A stretch of 64,000 nt of DNA from Hydractinia symbiolongicarpus (lineage: Eukaryota; Cnidaria; Hydrozoa; Anthoathecata; Hydractiniidae): contig NC_079882.1 of assembly GCF_029227915.1 (NCBI RefSeq), positions 15,574,501-15,638,500 of the forward strand. Direction: 5' to 3'. The position numbers and the translations under genes are program-made. Below are positions 20,521 through 33,821 of the stretch, one piece after another (within the stretch, counting starts at the first letter, position 1; every line of letters begins with the position of its first letter). The notes beneath the pieces were generated by a model. The model searched no databases, was not told where the DNA came from, and saw only the letters and a list, made by a program, of their open reading frames with translations.

Positions 20521-23500
20521 TTAGACTGCAAAAGGCCATATTACAGCCTTTATAGGACTGTGCACGTAGTTAAGAGTGTTGTAAAGCAACGGCGCCAATG
20601 AAAACGACTTGGGACGTTGTAGCGCATTGAGACTGTAAGGACTAGGCCAATGGTAACCTGCGCAGACAGGTGAAACCAGGTGATTTACGTGTGAGGCCTT
20701 TATTAGACTGCAAAAGGCCATATTACAGCCTTTATAGGACTGTGCACGTAGTTAAGAGTGTTGTAAAGCAAAAGCGCTAATGAAAACGACTTGGCAGGTT
20801 GTAGCGCATTGAGACTGGAACGACTAGTCCAATGGTAACCTGCACAGGCAGATGGAACCACGTGATTTACGTGTGAGGCCTCTATTAGACTGCAAAAAGC
20901 CAAATTACAGCCTTTATAGGACTGTGCACGTAGTTAAGAGTGTTGTAAGGCAACAGCGCTAATGAAAACGACTTGGGACGTTGTAGCGCATTGAGACTGG
21001 AACGACTAGTCCAATGGTAACCTGCACAGGCAGATGGAACCACGTGATTTACGTGTGAGGCCTTTATTAGACTGCAAAAGGCCATAATACAGCCTTTATA
21101 GAACTGTGGACGTAGTTAAGAGTGTTGTAAGGCAACGGCGCTAATGAAAACGACTTGGGACGTTGTAGCGCATTGAGACTGAAAGGACTAGGTCAATGGT
21201 GACCTGCGCAGACCGGTGAAACCACGTGATTAACGTGTAGGGCCTTTATTAGACTGCAAAGGGCCATATTACAGCCTTTATAGGACTGTGCACGTAGTTA
21301 AGAGTGTTCTAAGGCAACTTCGCCAATGAAACAACTTGGGACGTTGTAGCGCATTGAGACTGTAAGGACTAGGCCAATGGTAACCTACGCAGACAGGTGA
21401 AACCACGTGATTTACGTGTGAGGCCTTTATTAGACTGCAAAAGGCCATATTACAGCCTTTATAGGACTGTGCAGGTAGTTAAGAGTGTTCTAAGGCCACG
21501 GCGCTAAGGAAAACCACTTGGAACGTTGTAGTGCATTCAGATTGGAAGGAATAGTCCAATGGTAACCTGTGCAGGCAGATGGAACCACGTGATTTACGTG
21601 TGAGGACTATATTAGACTGCAAAAGGCCATATTACAGCCTTTATAGGACAGTGCACGTAGTTAAGGGTGTCTTAAGGAAACGGCGCTAATGAAAACTACT
21701 TGAGACGTTGTAGCACATTGAAACTGGAAGGACTAGGCCAATGGTAACCTGCGCAGACCGGTGAAACCACGTGATTTACATGTGAGGCCTTTATTAGACT
21801 GCAAAAGGCCATATTACAGCCTTTATAGGACTGTGCACGTAGTTAAGAGTGTTGTAAAGCAACAGCCTTAATGAAAACGACTTGGGAGGTTGTACCGCAT
21901 TGAGACTGGAACGACTAGTCCAATGGTAACCTGCACAGGCAGATGGAACCACGTGATTTACGTGTGAGGCCTTTATTAGACTGCAAAAGGCCATATTACA
22001 GCCTTTATAGGACTGTGCACGTAGTTAAGAGTGTTCTAAGGCAACTTCGCCAATGAAAACGACTTGGGACGTTGTAGCACATTGAGACTGTGAGGACTAG
22101 GCCAATGGTAACCTGCGCAGACAGGTGAAACCACGTGATTTACGTATGAAGCCTTTACTAGACTGCAAAAGGCCAAATTACAGCCTTTATAGGACTGTGC
22201 ACGTAGTTAAGAGTGTTGTAAGGCAACGGCGCTAATGAAAACGACTTGGGACGTTGTAGCGCATTGAAATTGGAAGGACTAGGCCAATGGTAACCTGCGC
22301 AGACCGGTGAAACCACGTGATTTACGTGTGAGGCCTTTATTAGACTGCAAAGGGCCATATTACAGCCTTTATAGGACTGTGCAAGTAAGAGTTAAGAGTG
22401 TTGTAAAGCAATGGCGCTAATGAAAACAACTTGGGACGTTGTAGCGCATTGAGACTGTAAGGACTAGGCCAATGGTAACCTACGCAGACAGGTGAAACAA
22501 CGTGATTTACGTGTGAGGCCTTTATTAGACTGCAAAAGGCCATATTACAGCCTTTATAGGACTGTGCACGTAGTTAAGAGTGTTGTAAAGCAACGGCGCC
22601 AATGAAAATGACTTGGGACGTTGTAGCGCATTGAGACTGTAAGGACTAGGCCAATGGTAACCTGCGCAGACAGGTGAAACCAGGTGATTTACGTGTGAGG
22701 CCTTTATTAGACTGCAAAAGGCCATATTACAGCCTTTATAGGACTGTGCACGTAGTTAAGAGTGTTGTAAAGAAAAAGCGCTAATGAAAACGACTTGGCA
22801 GGTTGTAGCGCATTGAGACTGGAACGACTAGTCCAATGGTAACCTGCACAGGCAGATGGAACCACGTGATTTACGTGTGAGGCCTCTATTAGACTGCAAA
22901 AAGCCAAATTACAGCCTTTATAGGACTGTGCACGTAGTTAAGAGTGTTGTAAGGCAACAGCGCTAATGAAAACGACTTGGGACGTTGTAGCGCATTGAGA
23001 CTGGAACGACTAGTCCAATGGTAACCTGCACAGGCAGATGGAACCACGTGATTTACGTGTGAGGCCTTCATTAGACTGCAAATGGCCATAATACAGCCTT
23101 TATAGGACTGTGGACGTAGTTAAGAGTGTTGTAAGGCAACGGCGCTAATGAAAACGACTTGGGACGTTGTAGCGCATTGAGACTGAAAGGACTAGGTCAA
23201 TGGTGACCTGCGCAGACCGGTGAAACCACGTGATTAACGTGTAGGGCCTTTATTAGACTGCAAAGGGCCATATTACAGCCCTTATAGGACTGTGTACGTA
23301 GTTAAGAGTGTTGTAAGGCAACGGCGCTAATGAAAACGACTTGGGACGTTGTAGCGCATTGAAATTGGAAGGACTAGACCAATGGTAACCTGCGCAGACC
23401 GGTGAAACCACGTGATTTACGTGTGAGGCCTTTAGTAGACTGCAAAAGGCCATATTACAGCCTTTATAGGACTGTGCACGTAAGAGTTAAGAGTGTTGTA

Positions 23501-23801
23501 AAGAAATGGCGCTAATGAAAACGACTTGGGACGTTGTAGCGCATTGAGACTGTAAGGACTAGGCCAATGGTAACATACGCAGACAGGTGAAACCACGTGA
23601 TTTCCGTGTGAGGCCTATATTAGACTGGAAAAGGCCATATTACAGCCTTTATAGGACTGTGCACGTAGTTAAGAGTGTTGTAAAGCAACGGCGCCAGTGA
23701 AAACGACTTGGGACGTTGTAGCGCATTGAGACTGTAAGGACTAGGCCAATGGTAACCTGCGCAGACAGGTGGAACCACGTGATTTACGTGTGAGGCCTCT
23801 A
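20521..23801 (+). repeat. 18-monomer HOR unit, 3281 bp
   Basis: The order is J F G I N L M K B2 A E J F G I A' E' J'. It matches 17422-20520 at 3281 bp spacing in its right part and keeps the M-K-B2-A order that the earlier unit lost. It contains N (181 bp, 21249) and 185 bp units at 22340 and 23435. Confidence 0.9.
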
Positions 23802-26800
23802 TTAGACTGCAATATGCCAAATTACAGCTTTTATAGGACTGTGCACGTAATTAAGAGTGTTGTAAGGCAACAGCGCTAATGAAAACGACTTGGGACGTTG
23901 TAGCGCATTGAGACTGGAACGATTAGTCCAATGGTAACCTGCACAGGCAGATGGAACCACGTGATTTACGTGTGAGAACTTTATTAGACTGCAAAAGGCC
24001 ATATTACAGCCTTTATAGGACTGTGCACGTAGTTAAGGGTGTCTTAAGGCAACGGCGCTAATGAAAACTACTTGAGACGTTTTAGCACATTGAAACTGGA
24101 AGGACTAGGCCAATGGTAACCTGCGCAGACCGGTGAAACCACGTGATTTACGTGTGAGGCCTTTATTAGACTGCAAAAGGCCATATTACAGCCTTTATAG
24201 GACTGTGCAGGTAGTTAAGAGTGTTCTAAGGCCACGGCGCTAAGGAAAACCACTTGGAACGTTGTAGTGCATTCAGATTGGAAGGAATAGTCCAATGGTA
24301 ACCTGTGCAGGCAGATGGAATCACGTGATTTACGTGTGAGGACTTTATTAGACTGCAAAAGGCCATATTACAGCCTTTATAGGACAGTGCACGTAGTTAA
24401 GGGTGTCTTAAGGCAACGGCGCTAATGAAAACTACTTGAGACGTTGTAGCACATTGAAACTGGAAGGACTAAGCCAATGGTAACCTGCACAGACCGGTGA
24501 AACCACGTGATTTACGTGTGAGGCCTTTATTAGACTGCAAAAGGCCATATTACAGCCTTTATAGGACTGTGCACGTAGTTAAGGGTGTTGTAAAGCAACA
24601 GCCTTAATGAAAACGACTTGGGAGGTTGTAGCGCATTGAGACTGGAACGACTAGTCCAATAGTAACCTGCACAGGCAGATGGAACCACGTGATTTACGTG
24701 TGAGGCCTTTATTAGACTGCAAAAGGCCATATTACAGCCTTTATAGGACTGTGCACGTAGTTAAGAGTGTTCTAAGGCAACTTCGCCAATGAAAACGACT
24801 TGGGACGTTGTAGCACATTGAGACTGTGAGGACTAGGCCAATGGTAACCTGCGCAGACAGGTGAAACCACGTGAATTTACATGTGAGGCCTTTATTAGAC
24901 TGCAAAAGGCCATATTACAGCCTTTATAGGACTGTGCACGTAGTTAAGAGTGTTGTAAAACAATGGCGCTAATGAAAACGACTTGGGACGTTGTAGCACA
25001 TTGAGACTGGAAGGACTAGACCAATGGTAACCTGCGCAGGCAGGTGAAACCACGTGATTTACGTATGAAGCCTTTACTAGACTGCAAAAGGCCAAATTAC
25101 AGCCTTTATAGGACTGTGCACGTAGTTAAGAGTGTTGTAAGGCAACGGCGCTAATGAAAACGACTTGGGACGTTGTAGCGCATTGAAATTGGAAGGACTA
25201 GGCCAGTGGTAACCTGCGCAGACCGGTGAAACCACGTGATTTACGTGTGAGGCTTTTATTAGACTGCAAAAGGCCATATTACAGCCTTTATAGGACTGTG
25301 CACGTAAGAGTTAAGAGTGTTGTAAAGCAATGGCGCTAATGAAAACGACTTGGGACGTTGTAGCGCATTGAGACTGTAAGGACTAGGCCAATGGTAACCT
25401 ACGCAGACAGGTGAAACAACGTGATTTACGTGTGAGGCCTTTATTAGACTGCAAAAGGCCATATTACAGCCTATATATGACTGTGCACGTAGTTAAGAGT
25501 GTTGTAAAGCAACGGCGCCAATGAAAACGACTTGGGACGTTGTAGCGCATTGAGACTGTAAGGACTAGGCCAATGGTAACCTGCGCAGACAGGTGAAACC
25601 ACGTGATTTACGTGTGAGGCCTTTATTAGACTGCAAAAGGCCATATTACAGCCTTTATAGGACTGTGCACGTAGTTAAGAGTGTTGTAAAGCAAAAGCGC
25701 TAATGAAAACGACTTGGGATGTTGTAGCGCATTGAGACTGGAACGACTAGTCCAATGGTAACCTGCACAGGCAGATGGAACCACGTGATTTACGTGTGAG
25801 GCCTCTATTAGACTGCAAAAAGCCAAATTACAGCCTTTATAGGACTGTGCACGTAGTTAAGAGTGTTGTAAGGCAACAGCGCTAATGAAAACGACTTGGG
25901 ACGTTGTAGCGCATTGAGACTGGAACGACTAGTCCAATGGTATCCTGCACAGGCAGATGGAACCACGTGATTTACGTGTGAGGCCTTTATTAGACTGCAA
26001 AAGGCCATAATACAGCCTTTATAGGACTGTGGACAGTTAAGAGTGTTGTAAGGCAACGGCGCTAATGAAAACGACTTGGGACGTTGTAGCGCATTGAGAC
26101 TGAAAAGACTAGGTCAATGGTGACCTGCACAGACCGGTAAAACCACGTGATTAACGTGTAGGGCCTTTCTTAGACTGCAAAGGGCCATATTACAGCCCTT
26201 ATAGGACTGTGCACGTAGTTAAGAGAGTTCTAAGGCAACTTCGCCAATGAAAACGACTTGGGACGTTGTAGCGCATTGAGACTGTAAGGACTTGGCCAAT
26301 GATAACCTGCGCAGAGAGGTGAAACCACGTGATTTACGTGTGAGGCCTTTATTAGACTGCAAAAGGCCATATTACAGCCTTTATAGGACTGTGCACGAAC
26401 TTAAGAGTGTTCTAACGCAACTTCGCTAATGAAAAGGACTTGGGACGTTGTAGTGCATTGAGACTGGAAGGAATAGTCCAATGGTAACCTGCGCAGGCAG
26501 ATGGAACCACGTGATTTACATGTGAGGCCTTTATTAGACTGCAATGGGCCATATTACAGCCTTTATAGGACTGTGCACGTAGTTAAGAGTGTTCTAAGGC
26601 AACTTCGCTAATGAAAAGGACTTGGGACGTTGTAGTGCATTGAGACTGGAAGGAATAGTCCAATGGTAACCTGCGCAGGAAGATGGAACCACGTGATTTA
26701 CATTTGAGGCCTTTATTAGACTGCAACAGGCCATATTACAGCCTTTATAGGACTGTGCACGTAGTTAAGAGTGTTGTAAAGCAATGGCGCTAATGAAAAC

Positions 26801-27079
26801 GACTTGGGACGTTGTAGCACATGGAGACTGGAAGGACTAGACCAATGGTAACCTGCGCAGGCAGGTGAAACCACGTGATTTACGTATGAAGCCTTTACTA
26901 GACTGCAAAAGGCCAAATTACAGCCTTTATAGGACTGTGCACGTAGTTAAGAGTGTTGTAAGGCAACGGCTCCAATGAAAACGACTTGGGACGTTGTAGC
27001 GCATTGAGACTGTAAGGACTAGGCCAATGGTAACCTACGCAGACAGGTGAAACCACGTGATTTACGTGTAGGGCCTTTA
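23253..27079 (+). repeat. 21-monomer segment, 3827 bp, copy 1
   Basis: The order is A' E' J' G M L M K B2 D A E J F G I H C' C D J''. The B2 monomer at 24712 has an extra base (CACGTGAATTTAC, 183 bp), and the I at 25990 is the first with the 2 bp deletion (GTGGACAGTT). Both marks recur in the second copy. Its first three monomers overlap the end of the preceding 18-monomer unit. Confidence 0.92.
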
Positions 27080-30000
27080 TTAGACTGCAAAGGGCCATAT
27101 TACAGCCCTTATAGGACTGTGTACGTAGTTAAGAGTGTTGTAAGGCAACGGCGCTAATGAAAACGACTTGGGACGTTGTAGCGCATTGAAATTGGAAGGA
27201 CTAGACCAATGGTAACCTGCGCAGACCGGTGAAACCACGTGATTTACGTGTGAGGCTTTTATTAGACTGCAAAAGGCCATATTACAGCCTTTATAGGACT
27301 GTGCACGTAAGAGTTAAGAGTGTTGTAAAGAAATGGCGCTAATGAAAACGACTTGGGACGTTGTAGCGCATTGAGACTGTAAGGACTAGGCCAATGGTAA
27401 CATACGCAGACAGGTGAAACCACGTGATTTCCGTGTGAGGCCTATATTAGACTGGAAAAGGCCATATTACAGCCTTTATAGGACTGTGCACGTAGTTAAG
27501 AGTGTTGTAAAGCAACGGCGCCAGTGAAAGCGACTTGGGACGTTGTAGCGCATTGAGACTGTAAGGACTAGGCCAATGGTAACCTGCGCAGACAGGTGGA
27601 ACCACGTGATTTACGTGTGAGGCCTCTATTAGACTGCAAAATGCCAAATTACAGTTTTTATAGGACTGTGCACGTAATTAAGAGTGTTGTAAGGCAACAG
27701 CGCTAATGAAAACGACTTGGGACGTTGTAGCGCATTGAGACTGGAACGACTAGTCCAATGGTAACCTGCACAGGCAGATGGAACCACGTGATTTACGTGT
27801 GAGAACTTTATTAGACTGCAAAAGGCCATATTACAGCCTTTATAGGACTGTGCACGTAGTTAAGGGTGTCTTAAGGCAACGGCGCTAATGAAAACTACTT
27901 GAGACGTTGTAGCACATTGAAACTGGATGGACTAGGCCAATGGTAACCTGCGCAGACCGGTGAAACCACGTGATTTACATGTGAGGCCTTTATTAGACTG
28001 CAAAAGGCCATATTACAGCCTTTATAGGACTGTGCAGGTAGTTAAGAGTGTTCTAAGGCCACGGCGCTAAGGAAAACCACTTGGAACGTTGTAGTGCATT
28101 CAGATTGGAAGGAATAGTCCAATGGTAACCTGTGCAGGCAGATGGAACCACGTGATTTACGTGTGAGGACTTTATTAGACTGCAAAAGGCCATATTACAG
28201 CCTTTATAGGACAGTGCACGTAGTTAAGGGTGTCTAAAGGCAACGGCGCTAATGAAAACTACTTGAGACGTTGTAGCACATTGAAACTGGAAGGACTAGC
28301 CAATGGTAACCTGCACAGACCGGTGAAACCACGTGATTTACGTGTGAGGCCTTTATTAGACTGCAAAAGGCCATATTACAGCCTTTATAGGACTGTGCAC
28401 GTAGTTAAGGGTGTTGTAAAGCAACAGCCTTAATGAAAACGACTTGGGAGGTTGTAGCGCATTGAGACTGGAACGACTAGTCCAATAGTAACCTGCACAG
28501 GCAGATGGAACCACGTGATTTACGTGTGAGGCCTTTATTAGACTGCAAAAGGCCATATTACAGCCTTTATAGGACTGTGCACGTAGTTAAGAGTGTTCTA
28601 AGGCAACTTCGCCAATGAAAACGACTTGGGACGTTGTAGCACATTGAGACTGTGAGGACTAGGCCAATGGTAACCTGCGCAGACAGGTGAAACCACGTGA
28701 ATTTACATGTGAGGCCTTTATTAGACTGCAAAAGGCCATATTACAGCCTTTATAGGACTGTGCACGTAGTTAAGAGTGTTGTAAAGCAATGGCGCTAATG
28801 AAAACGACTTTGGACGTTGTAGCACATGGAGACTGGAAGGACTAGACCAATGGTAACCTGCGCAGGCAGGTGAAACCACGTGATTTACGTATGAAGCCTT
28901 TACTAGACTGCAAAAGGCCAAATTACAGCCTTTATAGGACTGTGCACGTAGTTAAGAGTGTTGTAAGGCAACGGCGCTAATGAAAACGACTTGGGACGTT
29001 GTAGCGCATTGAAATTGGAAGGACTAGGCCAGTGGTAACCTGCGCAGACCGGTGAAACCACGTGATTTACGTGTGAGGCTTTTATTAGACTGCAAAAGGC
29101 CATATTACAGCCTTTATAGGACTGTGCACGTAAGAGTTAAGAGTGTTGTAAAGCAATGGCGCTAATGAAAACGACTTGGGACGTTGTAGCGCATTGAGAC
29201 TGTAAGGACTAGGCCAATGGTAACCTACGCAGACAGGTGAAACAACGTGATTTACGTGTGAGGCCTTTATTAGACTGCAAAAGGCCATATTACAGCCTTT
29301 ATATGACTGTGCACGTAGTTAAGAGTGTTGTAAAGCAACGGCGCCAATGAAAACGACTTGGGACGTTGTAGCGCATTGAGACTGTAAGGACTAGGCCAAT
29401 GGTAACCTGCGCAGACAGGTGAAACCACGTGATTTACGTGTGAGGCCTTTATTAGACTGCAAAAGGCCATATTACAGCCTTTATAGGACTGTGCACGTAG
29501 TTAAGAGTGTTGTAAAGCAAAAGCGCTAATGAAAACGACTTGGGATGTTGTAGCGCATTGAGACTGGAACGACTAGTCCAATGGTAACCCGCACAGGCAG
29601 ATGGAACCACGTGATTTACGTGTGAGGCCTCTATTAGACTGCAAAAAGCCAAATTACAGCCTTTATAGGACTGTGCACGTAGTTAAGAGTGTTGTAAGGC
29701 AACAGCGCTAATGAAAACGACTTGGGACGTTGTAGCGCATTGAGACTGGAACGACTAGTCCAATGGTATCCTGCACAGGCAGATGGAACCACGTGATTTA
29801 CGTGTGAGGCCTTTATTAGACTGCAAAAGGCCATAATACAGCCTTTATAGGACTGTGGACAGTTAAGAGTGTTGTAAGGCAACGGCGCTAATGAAAACGA
29901 CTTGGGACGTTGTAGCGCATTGAGACTGAAAAGACTAGGTCAATGGTGACCTGCACAGACCGGTAAAACCACGTGATTAACGTGTAGGGCCTTTCTTAGA

Positions 30001-30905
30001 CTGCAAAGGGCCATATTACAGCCCTTATAGGACTGTGCACGTAGTTAAGAGAGTTCTAAGGCAACTTCGCCAATGAAAACGACTTGGGACGTTGTAGTGC
30101 ATTGAGACTGTAAGGACTTGGCCAATGATAACCTGCGCAGAGAGGTGAAACCACGTGATTTACGTGTGAGGCCTTTATTAGACTGCAAAAGGCCATATTA
30201 CAGCCTTTATAGGACTGTGCACGAACTTAAGAGTGTTCTAACGCAACTTCGCTAATGAAAAGGACTTGGGACGTTGTAGTGCATTGAGACTGGAAGGAAT
30301 AGTCCAATGGTAACCTGCGCAGGCAGATGGAACCACGTGATTTACATGTGAGGCCTTTATTAGACTGCAATGGGCCATATTACAGCCTTTATAGGACTGT
30401 GCACGTAGTTAAGAGTGTTCTAAGGCAACTTCGCTAATGAAAAGGACTTGGAACGTTGTAGTGCATTGAGACTGGAAGGAATAGTCCAATGGTAACCTGC
30501 GCAGGAAGATGGAACCACGTGATTTACATGTGAGGCCTTTATTAGACTGCAACAGGCCATATTACAGCCTTTATAGGACTGTGCACGTAGTTAAGAGTGT
30601 TGTAAAGCAATGGCGCTAATGAAAACGACTTGGGACGTTGTAGCACATGGAGACTGGAAGGACTAGACCAATGGTAACCTGCGCAGGCAGGTGAAACCAC
30701 GTGATTTACGTATGAAGCCTTTACTAGACTGCAAAAGGCCAAATTACAGCCTTTATAGGACTGTGCACGTAGTTAAGAGTGTTGTAAGGCAACGGCTCCA
30801 ATGAAAACGACTTGGGACGTTGTAGCGCATTGAGACTGTAAGGACTAGGCCAATGGTAACCTACGCAGACAGGTGAAACCACGTGATTTACGTGTGAGGC
30901 CTTTA
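27080..30905 (+). repeat. 21-monomer segment, 3826 bp, copy 2
   Basis: It has the same order as 23253-27079. It is one base shorter because the M monomer at 28175 reads GGACTAGCCAATGG where copy 1 reads GGACTAAGCCAATGG. Further small differences are visible (for example CCTATATATGAC near 25471 against CCTTTATATGAC in copy 2). It is more diverged than the 5032 bp pair but clearly one duplication. Confidence 0.92.
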
Positions 30906-32182
30906 TTAGACTGCAAAAGGCTATATTACAGCCTTTATAGGACTGTGCAGGTAGTTAAGAGTGTTCTAAGGCCACGGCGCTAAGGAAAACCACTTGGATC
31001 GTTGTAGTGCATTGAGACTGGAAGGAATAGTCCAATGGTAACCTGCACAGGCAGATGGAACCACGTGATTTACGTCTGAGGCCTCTATTAGACTGCAAAA
31101 GGCCATATTATAGCCTTTATGGGACTGTGCACGTAGTTAAGAGTGTTGTAAAGCAACAGCCTTAATGAAAACGACTTGGGAGGTTGTAGCGAATTAAGAC
31201 TGGAAGGACTAGGTCAATGGTGACCTGCGCAGACCGGTGAAACCACGTGATTAACGTGTGAGGCCTTTATTAGACTGCAAAAGGCCATATTACAGCCTTT
31301 ATAGGACTGTGCACGTAAGAGTTAAGAGTGTTGTAAAGCAATGGCGCTAATGAAAACGACTTGGGACGTTGTAGCGCATTGAGACTGTAAGGACTAGGCC
31401 AATGGTAACCTGCGCAGACAGGTGAAACCACGTGATTTACGTGTGAGGCCTTTATTAGACTGCAAAAGGCCATATTACAGCCTTTATAGGACTGTGCACG
31501 TAGTTAAGAGTGTTGTAAAGCAAAAGCGCTAATGAAAACGACTTGGGATGTTGTAGCGCATTGAGACTGGAACGACTATTCCATTGGTAACCTGCACAGG
31601 CAGATGGAACCACGTGATTTACGTGTGAGGCCTCTATTAGACTGCAAAAGGCCAAATTACAGCTTTTATAGGACTGTGCACGTAGTTAAGAGTGTTGTAA
31701 GGCAACAGCGCTAATGAAAACGAGTTGGGACGTTGTAGCGCATTGAGACTGGAACGACTAGTCCAATGGTAACCTGCACAGGCAGATGGAACCACGTGAT
31801 TTACGTGTGAGGACTTTATTAGACTGCAAAAGGCCATATTACAGCCTTTATAGGATTGTGCACGTAGTTAAGGGTGTCTTAAGGCAACGGCGCTAATGAA
31901 AACTACTTGAGACGTTGTAGCACATTGAAACTGGAAGGACTAGGCCAATGGTAACCTGCGCAGACCGGTGAAACCACGTGATTTACGTGTGAGGCCTTTA
32001 TTAGACTGCAAAAGGCCATATTACAGCCTTTATAGGACTGTGCAGGTAGTTAAGAGTGTTCTAACGCCACGGCGCTAAGGAAAACCACTTGGAACGTTGT
32101 AGTGCATTGAGACTGGAACGACTAGGCCAATGGTAACCTGCGCAGACAGGTGAAACCACGTGATTTACATGTGAGGCCTTTA
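30906..32182 (+). repeat. Seven-monomer linker L K E F G M L
   Basis: These monomers join the 21-monomer duplication to the 9-monomer units. L-K-E with its flanking D-J'' (30542 onward) reappears 6378 bp downstream at 36920-37832. In both places L reads AAAGGCTATATTAC with CTTGGATCG, and K reads CCATATTATAGCC. After E the two places diverge (F here, a J/G chimera there). Confidence 0.88.
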
Positions 32183-32364
32183 TTAGACTGCAAAAGGCCA
32201 TATTACAGCCTTTATAGGACTGTGCACGTAGTTAAGAGTGTTGTAAAGCAATGGCGCTAATGAAAACGACTTGGGACGTTGTAGCACATGGAGACTGGAA
32301 GGACTAGACCAATGGTAACCTGCGCAGGCAGGTGAAACCACGTGATTTACGTATGAAGCCTTTA

Positions 32365-32546
32365 CTATACTGCAAAAGGCCAAATTACAGCCTTTATAGG
32401 ACTGTGCACGTAGTTAAGAGTGTTGTAAAGCAACAGCCTTAATGAAAACGACTTGGGAGGTTGTAGCGCATTGAAATTGGAAGGACTAGGCCAATGGTAA
32501 CCTGCGCAGACCGGTGAAACCACGTGATTTACGTGTGAGGCCTTTA
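32365..32546 (+). repeat. A monomer with K patch
   Basis: The monomer ends as A (CATTGAAATTGGAAGG), but the centre from about 32424 to 32460 is K (GTAAAGCAACAGCCTT, GGGAGG). Its counterpart at 34004 is plain A. The short internal replacement with both flanks and length unchanged fits gene conversion. Confidence 0.85.
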
Positions 32547-32731
32547 TTAGACTGCAAAAGGCCATATTACAGCCTTTATAGGACTGTGCACGTAAGAGTT
32601 AAGAGTGTTGTAAAGCAATGGCGCTAATGAAAACGACTTGGGACGTTGTAGCGCATTGAGACTGTAAGGACTAGGCCAATGGTAACCTACGCAGACAGGT
32701 GAAACAACGTGATTTACGTGTGAGGCCTTTA

Positions 32732-32913
32732 TTAGACTGCAAAAGGCCATATTACAGCCTTTATAGGACTGTGCACGTAGTTAAGAGTGTTGTAAAGCAA
32801 CAGCCTTAATGAAAACGACTTGGGAGGTTGTAGCGAATTAAGACTGTAAGGACTAGGCCAATGGTAACCTGCGCAGACAGGTGAAACCACGTGATTTACG
32901 TGTGAGGCCTTTA
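32732..32913 (+). repeat. J monomer with K patch
   Basis: The tail is J (GACTGTAAGGACTAGG) and the centre from about 32791 to 32840 is late-form K (GCAACAGCCTT, GGGAGG, GCGAATTAAG). The counterpart at 34371 is J. Two K patches lie within 370 bp of the same HOR unit. Confidence 0.86.
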
Positions 32914-33277
32914 TTAGACTGCAAAAGGCCATATTACAGCCTTTATAGGACTGTGCACGTAGTTAAGAGTGTTGTAAAGCAAAAGCGCTAATGAAAACGA
33001 CTTGGGATGTTGTAGCGCATTGAGACTGGAACGACTAGTCCAATGGTAACCTGCACAGGCAGATGGAACCACGTGATTTACGTGTGAGGCCTCTATTAGA
33101 CTGCAAAAAGCCAAATTACAGCCTTTATAGGACTGTGCACGTAGTTAAGAGTGTTGTAAGGCAACAGCGCTAATGAAAACGACTTGGGACGTTGTAGCGC
33201 ATTGAGACTGGAACGACTAGTCCAATGGTAACCTGCACAGGCAGATGGAACCACGTGATTTACGTGTGAGGCCTTTA

Positions 33278-33457
33278 TTAGACTGCAAAAGGCCATAATA
33301 CAGCCTTTATAGGACTGTGGACAGTTAAGAGTGTTGTAAAGCAATGGCGCTAATGAAAACGACTTGGGACGTTGTAGCACATTGAAACTGGAATGACTAG
33401 GCCAATGGTAACCTGCGCAGACCGGTGAAACCACGTGATTTACGTGTGAGGCCTTTA
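33278..33457 (+). repeat. Chimeric monomer, I head, D centre, M tail, 180 bp
   Basis: The head is I (CCATAATACAGCC, GTGGACAGTT with the 2 bp loss), the centre is D-like (GTAAAGCAATGGCGC), and the tail is M-like (CATTGAAACTGGAATGACTAGG). At least two exchanges are needed. The counterpart at 34917 is M. Confidence 0.82.
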
Positions 33458-33821
33458 TTAGACTGCAAAAGGCCATATTACAGCCTTTATAGGACTGTGC
33501 ACGTAGTTAAGAGTGTTCTAAGGTCACGGCGCTAAGGAAAACCACTTGGAACGTTGTAGTGCATTCAGATTGGAAGGAATAGTCCAATGGTAACCTGTGC
33601 TGGCAGATGGAACCACGTGATTTACGTGTGAGGACTTTATTAGACTGCAAAAGGCCATATTACAGCCTTTATAGGACTGTGCACGTAGTTAAGAGTGTTC
33701 TAAGGCAACTTCGCCAATGAAAACGACTTGGGACGTTGTAGCACATTGAGACTGTGAGGACTAGGCCAATGGTAACCTGAGCAGACAGGTGAAACCACGT
33801 GATTTACATGTGAGGCCTTTA

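Larger units (their letters stand above)
32183..33821 (+). repeat. 9-monomer HOR, 1639 bp, with K patches
   Basis: The order is D K/A E K/J F G I-headed chimera L B2. It aligns monomer by monomer with 33822-35462. It differs by K-type centres inside the second and fourth monomers, and by an I-headed 180 bp chimera where the sister unit has M. The 2 bp loss explains 1639 against 1641 bp. Confidence 0.9.

Noticed and set aside
28230-28433. Single plus-strand reading frame of 67 codons
   Set aside because: It lies wholly within satellite monomers and exists only because of the 1 bp deletion near 28299. Sister monomers lack it.
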